The notes beneath the pieces are model-generated. The model worked only from the letters and a program-made list of their open reading frames with translations, made no database searches and was not told the DNA's origin. Below are positions 45,002 through 54,300 of a stretch of 64,000 nucleotides of DNA, one piece after another. A program made the position numbers and the translations under genes. How positions within the stretch are numbered: position 1 is the first letter of the stretch; each line of letters starts with the position of its first letter. Origin of the DNA: Terriglobia bacterium (lineage in GTDB: Bacteria > Acidobacteriota > Terriglobia > Bryobacterales > UBA6623); the NCBI GenBank assembly GCA_009841225.1, contig VXMF01000035.1, positions 94,932-158,931 on the forward strand, given 5' to 3'.

Positions 45002-46177
45002 ATGATTGCCCGCAGAGTGGAGAAGGTCGTTCGAGATGCTCTCGCGTTGCAGGCCGCCGTCGCGGTGATCGGACCGCGACAAGTCGGCAAGACAACCCTG
45101 GCGCGCGAGATCGGAGACGAGCGGAACGCAGTCTACGCAGATCTGGAAGACCGCGCCGACCGAGAGAAGCTGGAGGAACCGAGGATGTTCCTCGAGAGGT
45201 ACGAGGACCGACTGGTGATCTTGGATGAAATCCACCGAGTGCCGAACCTGTTCAGTGATCTGCGAGGCATAATCGACCGGGGCCGCCGCAAGGGACTGCG
45301 AACCGGTCGATTCCTGATTCTCGGATCCGCCTCGGTCGATGTCCTGCGCCAGTCGAGCGAAACCCTCGCCGGGCGGATTGCCTATGTGGACCTGGGTCCA
45401 CTGGACATCCTTGAAATTGAACCGGGGATGGACCCCCTTGTGCAGCTCTGGGTCCGGGGAGGATATCCGGACAGTTTTCTCGCGCAAAGCGCTGCAACCA
45501 GCTTCAAGCTCCGACAGCACTTCATCAGGACCTATCTGGAGCGCGACGTGGCCGCCTTCGGGCCTCGCTTGCCAGCGGCCGCTCTCGAACGGCTATGGAC
45601 GATGCTTGCGCATAGCCAGGGGGGCATCCTGAACGCGTCGCGTCTGGCCAGTGCACTAGGAACCAGCTACCAGACTGTGACCCGATACATTGACGTACTA
45701 GCCGGATTGCTGCTGGTCCGCCGTCTTCCGCCACTGCTCGCAAACGTCGGGAAGCGTCTCGTCAAGTCTCCGAAGGTGTATGTCCGCGATAGCGGGCTGG
45801 TTCACGCACTGCTCTCCATCCACGATTTCGAGACACTCTCTGGCCATCCAGTGATCGGCCAGAGCTGGGAGGGATTCGTCATCGAGAACCTATTGGCGGC
45901 CGCCCCCGAACGGACCTTGGCGAGCTACTACAGGACCGCCAATGGGGCTGAGGCGGATCTGGTGCTGGAGTTTCCGGACGGCCGACGCTGGGCAATAGAG
46001 GCGAAGCGTAGCCTTGCCCCCTCGTTGACGAAGGGCTTTCACAATGCCAGAAAAGATCTGTCGCCAGAGAAGTCCTTCGTCGTGTACCCCGGGCACGAGC
46101 GCTACAGCCGGACCTCCGAGGTCGAGGTAATCGGCTTGCGGGAGCTGGCCGCCGAGCTCGCTGGCGTCGCGAATTGA
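45002..46177 (+). CDS. AAA ATPase with DUF4143 domain
   Basis: A 391-aa AAA_14/DUF4143 protein. Walker A GPRQVGKTT is near residue 25, Walker B LVILDEIHR near 75, and sensor-type SASVDVLRQSSETLAGR follows. The C-terminal DUF4143 part includes VYVRDSGLVHALL, GQSWEGFVIENLL near 295 and a nuclease-like stretch GAEADLVLEFPDGRRWAIEAKRS, with the Asp/Glu-x-Lys arrangement of the PD-(D/E)XK fold. The physiological role of the family is unsettled. Genes of this type move between genomes often, consistent with the AT-rich promoter. Confidence 0.93.
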   Translation: MIARRVEKVVRDALALQAAVAVIGPRQVGKTTLAREIGDERNAVYADLEDRADREKLEEPRMFLERYEDRLVILDEIHRVPNLFSDLRGIIDRGRRKGLRTGRFLILGSASVDVLRQSSETLAGRIAYVDLGPLDILEIEPGMDPLVQLWVRGGYPDSFLAQSAATSFKLRQHFIRTYLERDVAAFGPRLPAAALERLWTMLAHSQGGILNASRLASALGTSYQTVTRYIDVLAGLLLVRRLPPLLANVGKRLVKSPKVYVRDSGLVHALLSIHDFETLSGHPVIGQSWEGFVIENLLAAAPERTLASYYRTANGAEADLVLEFPDGRRWAIEAKRSLAPSLTKGFHNARKDLSPEKSFVVYPGHERYSRTSEVEVIGLRELAAELAGVAN

Positions 46178-46332
46178 TTCGAGACGCTATTGATCCCTAC
46201 AGCACCAAATCAGGGTACCTAGCAGCGCGTGGGTGGTCTCCGTTCTTGAAGCGTGCGGAGATTCGCTGGGCGGGTGGGAAAAGCCGAAAGACCCTTTGCA
46301 GGAGCCGCTCGCTTGGAGGTTCACGGGGTGTT

Positions 46333-47205
46333 TCACGTCCATGGTGGCGATTCGGGCAACAGTGCTTCAAACTCAGCGACGCGTGCTGCTTGGTATTCAC
46401 CGGCATAGGAGCCCTCGTAGAACCTGCCCAGCGCCTCCTCACAGAGCCGCTCCCACGACTCCTCTTCGTGCCCTGGGTTGATCGGGTAGAACAGGCAGCC
46501 GGTGGCTTCGGCGGCCTTGCGGTCTCCCGGTGCGTCGCCGATCATGAGGCGCCTGTCGGAAGCGTAGCGGCCGCCCGACATGGCTTCGAGGTGTTCGACC
46601 TTCTTGCCTAGCTCCTGTCCTGCAATGATCTGCGGATAGTGCGCTATGCCGTTCTCATCCCACTCGCGCTGGAGCGCTTCGCCGGGCGTTCCCGACACGA
46701 CTCCCAGGTCGGCCCGTGATACCACCTTGTCCAGCGTCTCGCGCACCCGCGGGAATGGCGGCACGCCGGAGACGATGTCTTTGACGGCTTCGTTGACCGC
46801 GAGGCTCCACGCCATGGTGAGATCCAGCAGCGGGTCCGGATGCAGCTCGCGATATGCTTCCAGCCCTGCATTGCTGGGTGGAAATTCGGAATCGATAAAG
46901 GCTTGTAGCGGAGCGAGATCCGGGATATCTATGCCGCGAGCAGCCGCCTCCGGCCAGTCTCTGACCAATCCGAGGGTACGGACGCATACCGGGAAGCGGT
47001 TCATGCCCCGGGATTTCGAGTACAGGTTCGCGAACTCCCAAGCGCGGCGGGCGTACTTCGATGCCGCTTGCAGCCGCCAATGCTTGATGAACATTGGCGT
47101 GAAGCACTCCTTGTGCTTGATCTCCATCGAGTCGAACACGCAGCCGTCCGAGTCGAGACCCACGAAGTAGTCGCTCGATGTCTGGAAGTCTTGGAGTGCC
47201 TTCAT
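46333..47205 (-). CDS. HAD-superfamily hydrolase
   Basis: A 290-aa HAD phosphatase. Motif I is LDSDGCVFDSM (nucleophile Asp near residue 18), motif II SGTPGEAL near 190, and motif IV MIGDAPGDRKAAEATG near 240. A large helical cap between them (ARRAWEFANLYSKSRGMNRF) would set substrate choice. The ATG at 47205 sits 41 bp after the gnd stop on the same strand. The upstream in-frame extension to 47388 only overlaps gnd. Probably a sugar-phosphate phosphatase, given its operon partner; the substrate is unknown. Confidence 0.88.
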   Translation of the reverse strand: MKALQDFQTSSDYFVGLDSDGCVFDSMEIKHKECFTPMFIKHWRLQAASKYARRAWEFANLYSKSRGMNRFPVCVRTLGLVRDWPEAAARGIDIPDLAPLQAFIDSEFPPSNAGLEAYRELHPDPLLDLTMAWSLAVNEAVKDIVSGVPPFPRVRETLDKVVSRADLGVVSGTPGEALQREWDENGIAHYPQIIAGQELGKKVEHLEAMSGGRYASDRRLMIGDAPGDRKAAEATGCLFYPINPGHEEESWERLCEEALGRFYEGSYAGEYQAARVAEFEALLPESPPWT

Positions 47206-47245
47206 GATTTGCCTGGCGAATCGCGGTTTGACGACGGCTGCGGCG

Positions 47246-48658
47246 CTAGCGATTCCACTGGGTGTGGAACACGCCATCCATGTCCAGCCGGCGGTACGTG
47301 TGGGCTCCGAAGTTGTCGCGCAGCGCCTGTAGCAGGTTGGCGGGAAGAAACTCCGAGCGGTAGCTGTCCAGATAGGCCAGCGTCGCACCGAGGCAGGTCG
47401 TTGCGACTCCGCTGCGGTTGGCGATCTCGACTGCTTCGCGCAGGTCCTGCAAGGATTCGTTTACGATCGCGGAGAACGACGGGTGGAGCAGCATGTTCTC
47501 CATCTCGGGCTCTTGTTTATATGCCTGCTTGATCGGGTCAAGCAGCTTGGAGCGGATGATGCAGCCGTCCTTCCAGATGCGGGCCACCTCGGCCAGGTCG
47601 GTGCCAAAGTCGTACTCCTTGGACGCCGCCTGGATCAGGTGCAGCCCTTGTGCGTAGGAAGCGACCATCGCAAGGTGCAGCGCGCCGTGCAGGGTAGCCA
47701 CGAGGCGCTCTCGGTCCTGCTCGCATTCGGCGTCCGGGCCCTGAAGAACACCCGAAGCCTCTACGCGGGACTGCTTGAGCCCAGACAGGATACGGGCATT
47801 GACGGCCTGCGAAAGGGTCGGTATCGGCACGCCCATGTCCAGAGCTGTCTGCGCCGTCCACTTTCCCGTCCCTTTCTGGCCCGCGGTATCGAGAATCTTC
47901 TCGACCAAGGGGTCGCCGGTCTGGTCGTCACTCTTCGCCAGGCACTGCGCCGTGATGTCGACCAAGAAACCGCCGACCTCCGGCGATGCGGTCCACTCCT
48001 GGAAGACCGCTTGGATCTGGTCGGTCGACATGCCTGCTGCGCTACGCAAGATGTCGTAGACCTCGCAGATCAGCTGCATGATCCCGTATTCGATGCCGTT
48101 GTGGACCATCTTCACGTAGTGGCCCGCCGCATGTCGGCCGCAGTAAGTCACGCACGCCCCGTCGTCTTCTGTCTTCGCCGCAATCTTCTCGAGAACCGGG
48201 GCGATGCGCTCGTAGGCCTCGAAGTTGCCGCCAGGCATGATCGACGGTCCCCACAGGGCGCCCTCTTCGCCGCCCGAGATGCCGCAGCCTACGAAGTGCA
48301 AGCCCGCCTGCTGCAGGCGCTTTGCGCGCCGGTCGGTGTCGGGGAAATGCGAGTTTCCGCCATCGATGAGCACGTCGCCCGGCTCGAGATGCTCGAGCAG
48401 GGCGTCGATCACCCGATCAGTGCCTGCTCCTGCGGTGACCATCAGCAGGACCCTACGAGGTGGATCTAGGAGCGAAACCAGCTCTTCGATGGACTGCGTG
48501 ACGGTGACGTTCTTGCCGACCGACTCGTCGCGCATGCGCTGGGCGTTCTCATCGCCGCGATTGTAGGCGACGACAGGGAACCCGTTACGCTCGATGTTGA
48601 GCGCTACATTGCGGCCCATGACGCCGAGGCCGGCGACCCCGAAGTTGTCTGCTGACAT
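47246..48658 (-). CDS. gnd: 6-phosphogluconate dehydrogenase, decarboxylating
   Basis: A 470-aa oxidative pentose-phosphate enzyme converting 6-phosphogluconate to ribulose 5-phosphate with NADP reduction. The dinucleotide-binding GLGVMGRNVALNI is near residue 10, GGNSHFPDT near 100 and catalytic region GCGISGGEEGALWGPSIMPGG near 125. The catalytic Lys is in YVKMVHNGIEYG near 180 and the C-terminal region has RIWKDGCIIRSKLL and HTYRRLDMDGVFHTQW. The length is that of the long, dimeric Gnd class. A structured leader precedes it, and the HAD gene follows it. Confidence 0.97.
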   Translation of the reverse strand: MSADNFGVAGLGVMGRNVALNIERNGFPVVAYNRGDENAQRMRDESVGKNVTVTQSIEELVSLLDPPRRVLLMVTAGAGTDRVIDALLEHLEPGDVLIDGGNSHFPDTDRRAKRLQQAGLHFVGCGISGGEEGALWGPSIMPGGNFEAYERIAPVLEKIAAKTEDDGACVTYCGRHAAGHYVKMVHNGIEYGIMQLICEVYDILRSAAGMSTDQIQAVFQEWTASPEVGGFLVDITAQCLAKSDDQTGDPLVEKILDTAGQKGTGKWTAQTALDMGVPIPTLSQAVNARILSGLKQSRVEASGVLQGPDAECEQDRERLVATLHGALHLAMVASYAQGLHLIQAASKEYDFGTDLAEVARIWKDGCIIRSKLLDPIKQAYKQEPEMENMLLHPSFSAIVNESLQDLREAVEIANRSGVATTCLGATLAYLDSYRSEFLPANLLQALRDNFGAHTYRRLDMDGVFHTQWNR

Positions 48659-48740
48659 TGAAGCTGTTCCTTGGGGAGCGCGCTAGGTGCTGCGCTCGTC
48701 GTGAGATGGACCCGGGCGAGGCGTTGCTGCGGTCCCGGTT

Positions 48741-48768
48741 GCTTAGCCTAGTCCAGCGGACTCTAAGC
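48741..48768 (-). promoter_or_regulatory. Stable hairpin in the spacer before gnd
   Basis: GCTTAG (48741-48746) pairs with CTAAGC (48763-48768), and AGTCC pairs with GGACT around a three-base loop, with one 3-nt bulge. It lies between the third sulfatase stop and the gnd start, both on the minus strand. No U-run follows, so it may be a leader structure, or a processing or termination site. A GCGGATCCGC palindrome overlaps its edge. Confidence 0.4.
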
Positions 48769-48840
48769 GGATCCGCATGGTAACGGTCTAAACCCATTGT
48801 ATTCGAACCGCTTGACGGGGGCGGGCGGGCGTGATTCCGG

Positions 48841-50319
48841 CTAGAAGAAGAGGTGCACCATCTCGCCGTCGATCTCATCCAGCGTCGACCGGAAGGCCGG
48901 CCAACTCGGCGCGCCCATCTCCGCGTTCCACGCGGCCAGGTCGGCCTCGAGCTCCTGCACGACCGCGGGGTGTTCCGCCGCGACGTTGGTTTGCTCGCCA
49001 ATGTCTTTGGACAAGTCGTACAGGAGGGTGAGCTGGCCGTGCGGGGAGTCCTGCGGCCAGGCCTGCATCGGCAGCCGTCTCGCCCCGGCGTCGGTCACGT
49101 CCGTCCAGTCCATGTCCGTCTTGTTGACCTTCCAGAGTTTCCAGTTCCCCTTGCGCACGGCGACGTTCGGCTTGGCTCGCCAGAACAACAGATCGTGCGG
49201 AGCCGAATCGGTTTCGCCCCGCAGATGGGGGAGCAGGTTCACGCTGTCCTGCGCAGTGGCGGAAGAGCCTGCAGCAGCCGCGATCGTTGCGAACAGATCT
49301 AGCGAAATGACCGGTTCGCTATAGGTCGTGCCCTTGGCCAGGCCTGCGGGCCACTGGGCCAGGAAAGGGATGCGAATCCCGCCATCCCAGTGGTAGCGCT
49401 TGTGTCCGCGCAGGGGTGCATTGGAACAGCAGCCATCGACGTAACCCGCGCAGCCGTTGTCGGACAGGAACACAAACAAGGTGTCGTCCTCGAGCCCGAG
49501 CTCAGCCAGTTTGGCCGTGACAGCACCCACGTAGTCGTCAACCGCCGCGACCATGGCCGAATAGATCCTAGTGCTGTCCTTTTCGATGTGGCGATAGCGG
49601 TCTAGGTATTCCTTCGTCGCCTGCAACGGTGTGTGCGGTGCGTTCGGAGTGAGCATAAGGAAGAAGCGTTCGTCCTTGTGACGCTCGATGAAATCGACGG
49701 TCTTGTCGCGAAACACGTCGGTGATGTATTCCTCGACCTCGACCGGTTCCCAGCCGTCGTAGATCGCGTTAGCCTCCGTCCTGGCGATCGGGGCGTTCCG
49801 CGCCGGCCACGACTCCACGCCCTCCTTGCGCGAGTCGATGTAGATCGACCCGCCGGCCAGCATGCCGTAGTATTCATCGAAACCCCGGCTCAGAGGGTGG
49901 TGCTGCTTCTGCTTGCCAAGGTGCCACTTTCCGATCAGACCCGTCGCGTAGCCTTGCGCGCGCAACATGTCGGCGATGGTGGTCTCGTCCAAGGACATGC
50001 CCATGTCGGTGTCGCGCCCGGCGATGTTGAACTCGAACCCGTGGCGCTGCTGGTGTCGACCTGTGTAAAAGCCGGCCCGCGAAGGACTGCACACCGCCGC
50101 GGAAACGTAACCGTCAGTGAGGCGGACGCCCTGCGCGGCGAGGGCGTCTATGTGGGGAGTCTGGATCACCTCGCCACCGTTGGCTCCGATATCACCCCAG
50201 CCGAGATCGTCCGCCATCATCACGATCACATTGGGCGGAGGCGGCGCGGTCTCATCGACAGCGGAGGGAGCGCAACCACTAAGTGCCAGAACAAGCGGGA
50301 ATAGCACGCCGAGTCTCAT
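48841..50319 (-). CDS. Sulfatase lipoprotein (Cys-type)
   Basis: A 492-aa sulfatase. MRLGVLFPLVLALSGC is a lipoprotein signal with the lipobox Cys at residue 16. Metal-binding NVIVMMADDLGWGDIG follows, then active-site CSPSR near residue 77. LIGKWHLGKQ, FVFLSDNGCAGYVDGC and DGGIRIPFLAQWP are standard arylsulfatase A-like elements. The gene is separated by 182 bp from gnd on the same strand and divergent from the formate dehydrogenase operon. The extra Cys residues near SDNGCAGYVDGCC could form disulfides. The substrate is unknown. Confidence 0.94.
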   Translation of the reverse strand: MRLGVLFPLVLALSGCAPSAVDETAPPPPNVIVMMADDLGWGDIGANGGEVIQTPHIDALAAQGVRLTDGYVSAAVCSPSRAGFYTGRHQQRHGFEFNIAGRDTDMGMSLDETTIADMLRAQGYATGLIGKWHLGKQKQHHPLSRGFDEYYGMLAGGSIYIDSRKEGVESWPARNAPIARTEANAIYDGWEPVEVEEYITDVFRDKTVDFIERHKDERFFLMLTPNAPHTPLQATKEYLDRYRHIEKDSTRIYSAMVAAVDDYVGAVTAKLAELGLEDDTLFVFLSDNGCAGYVDGCCSNAPLRGHKRYHWDGGIRIPFLAQWPAGLAKGTTYSEPVISLDLFATIAAAAGSSATAQDSVNLLPHLRGETDSAPHDLLFWRAKPNVAVRKGNWKLWKVNKTDMDWTDVTDAGARRLPMQAWPQDSPHGQLTLLYDLSKDIGEQTNVAAEHPAVVQELEADLAAWNAEMGAPSWPAFRSTLDEIDGEMVHLFF

Positions 50320-50454
50320 AGCGCAGCCATTCTAGCGTTGCTTGGCGTCAGCCTGGGGAGTGCCAAGCGAAAGGCCAGCCGCTTGCCGTCCCTTTCTGCC
50401 TAGGGTGGCGGGAACGGGGGAGCAGTTTGGCTCGCTCGTATATCATTTCTGTAG

Positions 50455-52374
50455 ATGGCACTTGACAAACGTAGGAGCACGCGCCTGACGCAGCCGCTGG
50501 TCCGCAGGAATGGCTCGCTACAGCCTGCGAGCTGGGACGAGGCGCTCGACGTGACTGCTGCTGCCTTCGCCCGCGCGAAGGACCGAACGCCGGAGTCATC
50601 GTTCGGCATGTTCAGCTGTTCGAAGACGACGAACGAGCTGAACTACGCTGTCCAGAAGTTCGTCCGCAGCGTCATTGGCAGCAATAACATCGACAGTTGC
50701 AACCGTACTTGACACGCGCCGAGTGTCGCCGGTCTGGCGACGGCGTTCGGGGCGGGGGGCGGCACGAGCTCCTACCAAGAGGTCGAAGAGACCTCACTGA
50801 TCGTGCTGTGGGGATCGAACGCCCGCGAGACACATCCGATCTACTTCCACCACGTGCTCAAGGGCATACGCAACGGAGCCCCGCTGTACGTGGTCGACCC
50901 TAGGCGCACGAGTTCTGCGCAATGGGCAGATCGCTGGCTAGGGTTGGACGTCGGCACCGACATCACTTTGGCGAACGCGGTCGGGCGCGAGATTTTGGAC
51001 GCGGGGCTAGAGAACCGGCAGTTCATCGAGCATGCCACGAGCCGCTTCGAAGCCTACCAAGCCGCTATCGAGCCATTCACTCTAGACTTCGCGGAGCGCG
51101 AGACGGGCGTGCCGCGGGCTGCCATCCGCGATCTGGCCCATGCCTACGCGAGGGCTCCTACCGCGCAACTGTGCTGGACGCTGGGGATTACCGAGCACCA
51201 CCAGGGCGTGGACAATGTGCTGGGGCTGATCAATCTGGCACTGCTGACCGGGCACGTCGGGCGCTATGGGTCAGGGCTCTGCCCCCTGCGGGGCCAGAAC
51301 AATGTGCAGGGCGGGGGAGACATGGGTGCCCTGCCGGACCGCCTGACTGGATTCCAACACGTGACCAACGATGCTTGCCGCGCCAAGTTCGAGGCCGCTT
51401 GGAACTGCAAGATTCCACCCAAGCCGGGCAGGCACATCAGCGGCATGTTCAAGGCGATGGATCAGGGAGACCTCAAGACGCTGTATGTCTTGGGAGAGAA
51501 TCCGGTGGGTTCTGAACCTGACACCAAGCACGTCATGGCCACCATGGACAAGCTCGATTTCTTGGTGGTCCAGGACTTGTTTCTCACTCAAACGGCTGAG
51601 ATCGCCGACGTGGTCCTGCCGGCCTCGGCCGGCTGGGCGGAGTCTGAAGGCACGGTCACGAGCAGCGAGAGAAAGGTGCAGCGAGTTCGCAGAGCGGTCA
51701 AGCCGGCACCCGGCACTAAGGATGACATTGCGATTGTGTTTGACCTTGCCAAGCGTCTGGGCCACGACTGGGGCGAGCCCAACCCCGAAGTGCTGTGGAA
51801 CGAGCTGCGTACGTTGAGCCCGATGCATGCAGGCATGAGTTACGAGAGGCTTGAGGCTCTAGGGGGGATTCGCTGGCCTTGCTACGACGAGTCACACCCG
51901 GGCGAGCTGTTCTTGCACGGGCGCTTATGGGCCAATCCGCGGATCGGCCCGCGCGCGCCGTTCTCGATTGTCCAGCCGGAGCCACCGGTGGACTACCTGG
52001 ATGATGAGTTCCCGATTCGCCTGACGACGGGCCGCCGGCTGGACGAATACAACACGGGCGTGCAGACCGGCGCCTATGCATCGCCGCTGCGACGCCAGGA
52101 GGCGGTGGACATTTCGCCGGAGGATGCCGCGCAGTACGGCTTGCAGGAGTACGAGCAGGTGCGCATCAGCTCGAGACGCGGTTCGGTGGTTGCCCCTGTC
52201 CGGTTCGATCCCGGTCTGCGGCCGGGCTTGGCATTCATGACGATGCATGCTCCGGACGAGGTAAACACCAACGAGCTGACGATCGAAGCCATCGATCCCA
52301 AGTCCGGCGTGTCGGAGTTCAAGGCCACCGCCATCCGCATCGATAAAATGGTCGGCGCTAGCGCTGGGGATTGA
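50455..52374 (+). CDS. fdhA: Formate dehydrogenase catalytic subunit, predicted selenoprotein, lacking its N-terminal [4Fe-4S] domain
   Basis: Oxidises formate at a molybdenum or tungsten bis-MGD centre. One frame runs 639 codons with a TGA at 50710-50712 read as Sec86: SCNRT-U-HAPSVAGLATAFG, matching the family's Sec/Cys-His motif. PLRGQNNVQGGGDMGALPDRL and a C-terminal molydop-binding domain (LTTGRRLDEYN, KATAIRID) are intact. The start (LTQPLVRR-GSLQPASWDEAL) corresponds to the residue just after the Fe4S4 domain in FdhF-type enzymes. That domain is missing here and only 135 bp separates the gene from its divergent neighbour. It is found instead at the end of the protein encoded at 54297. 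Confidence 0.9.
50710..50741 (+). promoter_or_regulatory. Selenocysteine UGA codon with bacterial SECIS-type hairpin
   Basis: TGA at 50710-50712, then a perfect 6-bp stem GTCGCC (50725-50730), loop GGTCT (50731-50735) and GGCGAC (50736-50741). The loop sequence and the 18-nt distance from UGA to the loop match those of E. coli fdhF, whose element binds SelB. Confidence 0.85.
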
Positions 52375-52461
52375 GCCCGTGGGCTTCCCATGCATTTCGT
52401 CCGGGGCTTGTCTGGACAAGATCGTGGATCCTATTCGCGGTGGCGGAAGGATCGGTAGCTA

Positions 52462-54300
52462 GTGGACCTGCACTTTACGGCGGATGAGCCGACCGCGTCG
52501 GAGGTCGATGCCGTCGACGCTGTGCTGGGGGCCGCTGACTCTAGGTGGCATGGCGGCCAGCGCGTCGATCCGAGCGAAGCGCAGACCTCGGAAAGCGGGC
52601 ACCGCACGGCGGGACAGCGCCACCTGCTGCTTCCTGTGCTCCACGCAATCCACGGGCGCATCGGCTGGATCAGCCGTGGCGCGTTGAACTACGCCTGCAA
52701 GCGGCTCGAGGTGCCGCCGGCGGAAGCGTATGGCGTTGCAACGTTCTACGACATGTTCTCGCTCGAGCAGGCACCTCCGGTCGTAGCCCGGGTCTGTGAC
52801 GATATCGCCTGCCAAGCCAAGGGCGCGAGCGATCTCTGCGCAGGTCTCGAAACGGTCATGGGGCCAGCCGGCAACGGCAACGCGAGCCGATGCGGATGGG
52901 TGCGCAGCCCGTGCCTGGGCCAGTGCGAGAGAGCGCCCGCCGTGCTGGTGACGGCAGCGGGCGAGCGGCCTTGGACGTCGGTGATCGCTCCGGCGACCGC
53001 GCAGGCGGTCGAGGCGGCATGTTCCAAGGATTCCCCGACCGACGGGCCTCAGGTGCGAGAGTCGGTTCCTCAGGCCGGGCAGGCTTCGCTCCAACTGCTG
53101 CATCGCGTCGGCGCGCCAAGCGCGCAGAGTTTGGATGAGTATCGCGCCGATGGGGGCTTGCGCGCCTGGGAACTGGCTCTAGAGCTGGGTCCGGAATGGG
53201 TAATCGAACAGGTCGAGCAGTCCAATCTCGTCGGTCGCGGCGGGGCTGCGTTTCCGACCGGACGCAAGTGGCGCGCAGTGGCCCAAGCTGGCGGCCCCAA
53301 GTATGTCGTTTGCAACGCGGACGAGTCCGAGCCAGGCACCTTCAAGGATCGGGTGTTGATGGAAGGCGACCCGTTCGGGGTTGTCGAAGCGATCATGATC
53401 GCGGCGTTCGCCACGGGCTCTGAGCGGGCCTACGTTTATGTCCGGGGCGAGTATCCGGATGCGACCGAGCGAATGCGGTCCGCGATCGCGGAACTGGACT
53501 CCGCAGGCCTGCTCGAACGGGCATGTCCCATCGAGATCCGGCGGGGTGCTGGAGCGTACATTTGCGGTGAAGAGACCGCCCTGTTCAACTCGATCGAGGG
53601 TTTTCGCGGGGAGCCCCGCAACAAGCCGCCGTACCCGACCGAGTCCGGTTTGTTCGGACGTCCGACGCTGGTGAACAACGTTGAAACGCTGGCGAACGTA
53701 TTGCGGATCTTGCTGCAGGGCGGCACCGCCTATGCCGCCGTAGGGACAGAGCGCTCCTCGGGCCCGAAGCTCTTCTGCCTGTCCGGGCACGTCGCGATGC
53801 CCGGCGTCTACGAAGTCCCATTCGGCGCGACCGTGCGCGAGCTGATCGAACTGGCGGGAGGCGTCGGCGGCACGGGCAGGCTGCAGGCGGTCCTTGTCGG
53901 AGGGGCTGCCGGGGCGTTCTTGGGTCCCGACGAACTGGACGCTCCATTCACGTTCGAAGGCATGCGGGCTGTCGGCGCGACTGTGGGTTCGGCGGTTGTG
54001 ATGCCGTTCGATGACAGCGTGGACCTCGGCGCTGTGCTGTTGCGCATCGCGGAATTCTTCAGGGACGAGAGTTGCGGCCAGTGCGTTCCCTGTCGCGTGG
54101 GGACGGTGCGCCAGGAAGAGCTGCTCGAGCGCTTGCGCAGTGGCCAGACGATTGGGACACTGGACCACGAGCGCCAGCTGCTGCGCGAGGTTTCCCAAGT
54201 CATGCGTGACGCGTCTATTTGCGGTCTCGGCCACACGGCGGCCAGTGCCGTAGACTCAGCCTTGGAGCGGTTTCCGATCTTTCAGGGGGCGACTCGATGA
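52462..54300 (+). CDS. fdhB: Formate dehydrogenase NAD-reducing subunit (NuoE-NuoF fusion)
   Basis: A 612-aa diaphorase subunit passing electrons from the Fe-S chain to NAD. The NuoE-like N-terminal part binds a [2Fe-2S] cluster through Cys112, 117, 151 and 155 (CxxxxC and CxxxC spacing). The NuoF-like part has GRGGAAFPTGRKW, CNADESEPGTFKDR and GAGAYICGEETAL for NADH and FMN. A [4Fe-4S] set is Cys538, 541, 544 and 587. The NuoE-NuoF fusion is the usual FdsB/FDH-beta form. The GTG at 52462 follows a GGAAGGA site. The stop overlaps the next gene's ATG (ATGA). Confidence 0.95.
   Translation: MDLHFTADEPTASEVDAVDAVLGAADSRWHGGQRVDPSEAQTSESGHRTAGQRHLLLPVLHAIHGRIGWISRGALNYACKRLEVPPAEAYGVATFYDMFSLEQAPPVVARVCDDIACQAKGASDLCAGLETVMGPAGNGNASRCGWVRSPCLGQCERAPAVLVTAAGERPWTSVIAPATAQAVEAACSKDSPTDGPQVRESVPQAGQASLQLLHRVGAPSAQSLDEYRADGGLRAWELALELGPEWVIEQVEQSNLVGRGGAAFPTGRKWRAVAQAGGPKYVVCNADESEPGTFKDRVLMEGDPFGVVEAIMIAAFATGSERAYVYVRGEYPDATERMRSAIAELDSAGLLERACPIEIRRGAGAYICGEETALFNSIEGFRGEPRNKPPYPTESGLFGRPTLVNNVETLANVLRILLQGGTAYAAVGTERSSGPKLFCLSGHVAMPGVYEVPFGATVRELIELAGGVGGTGRLQAVLVGGAAGAFLGPDELDAPFTFEGMRAVGATVGSAVVMPFDDSVDLGAVLLRIAEFFRDESCGQCVPCRVGTVRQEELLERLRSGQTIGTLDHERQLLREVSQVMRDASICGLGHTAASAVDSALERFPIFQGATR

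Noticed and set aside
48700..48830. Possible tRNA or known riboswitch class in the gnd leader (GGTTCGAAT on the minus strand)
   Set aside because: The TTCGAAT is not flanked by a pairing T-stem, and no known riboswitch core could be matched.
50455..50712. A stand-alone 85-codon gene, with a second gene starting at 50803
   Set aside because: The two frames are the same frame; the sequence between (HAPSVAGLATAFG onward) is conserved FDH protein, so the TGA is read as selenocysteine.
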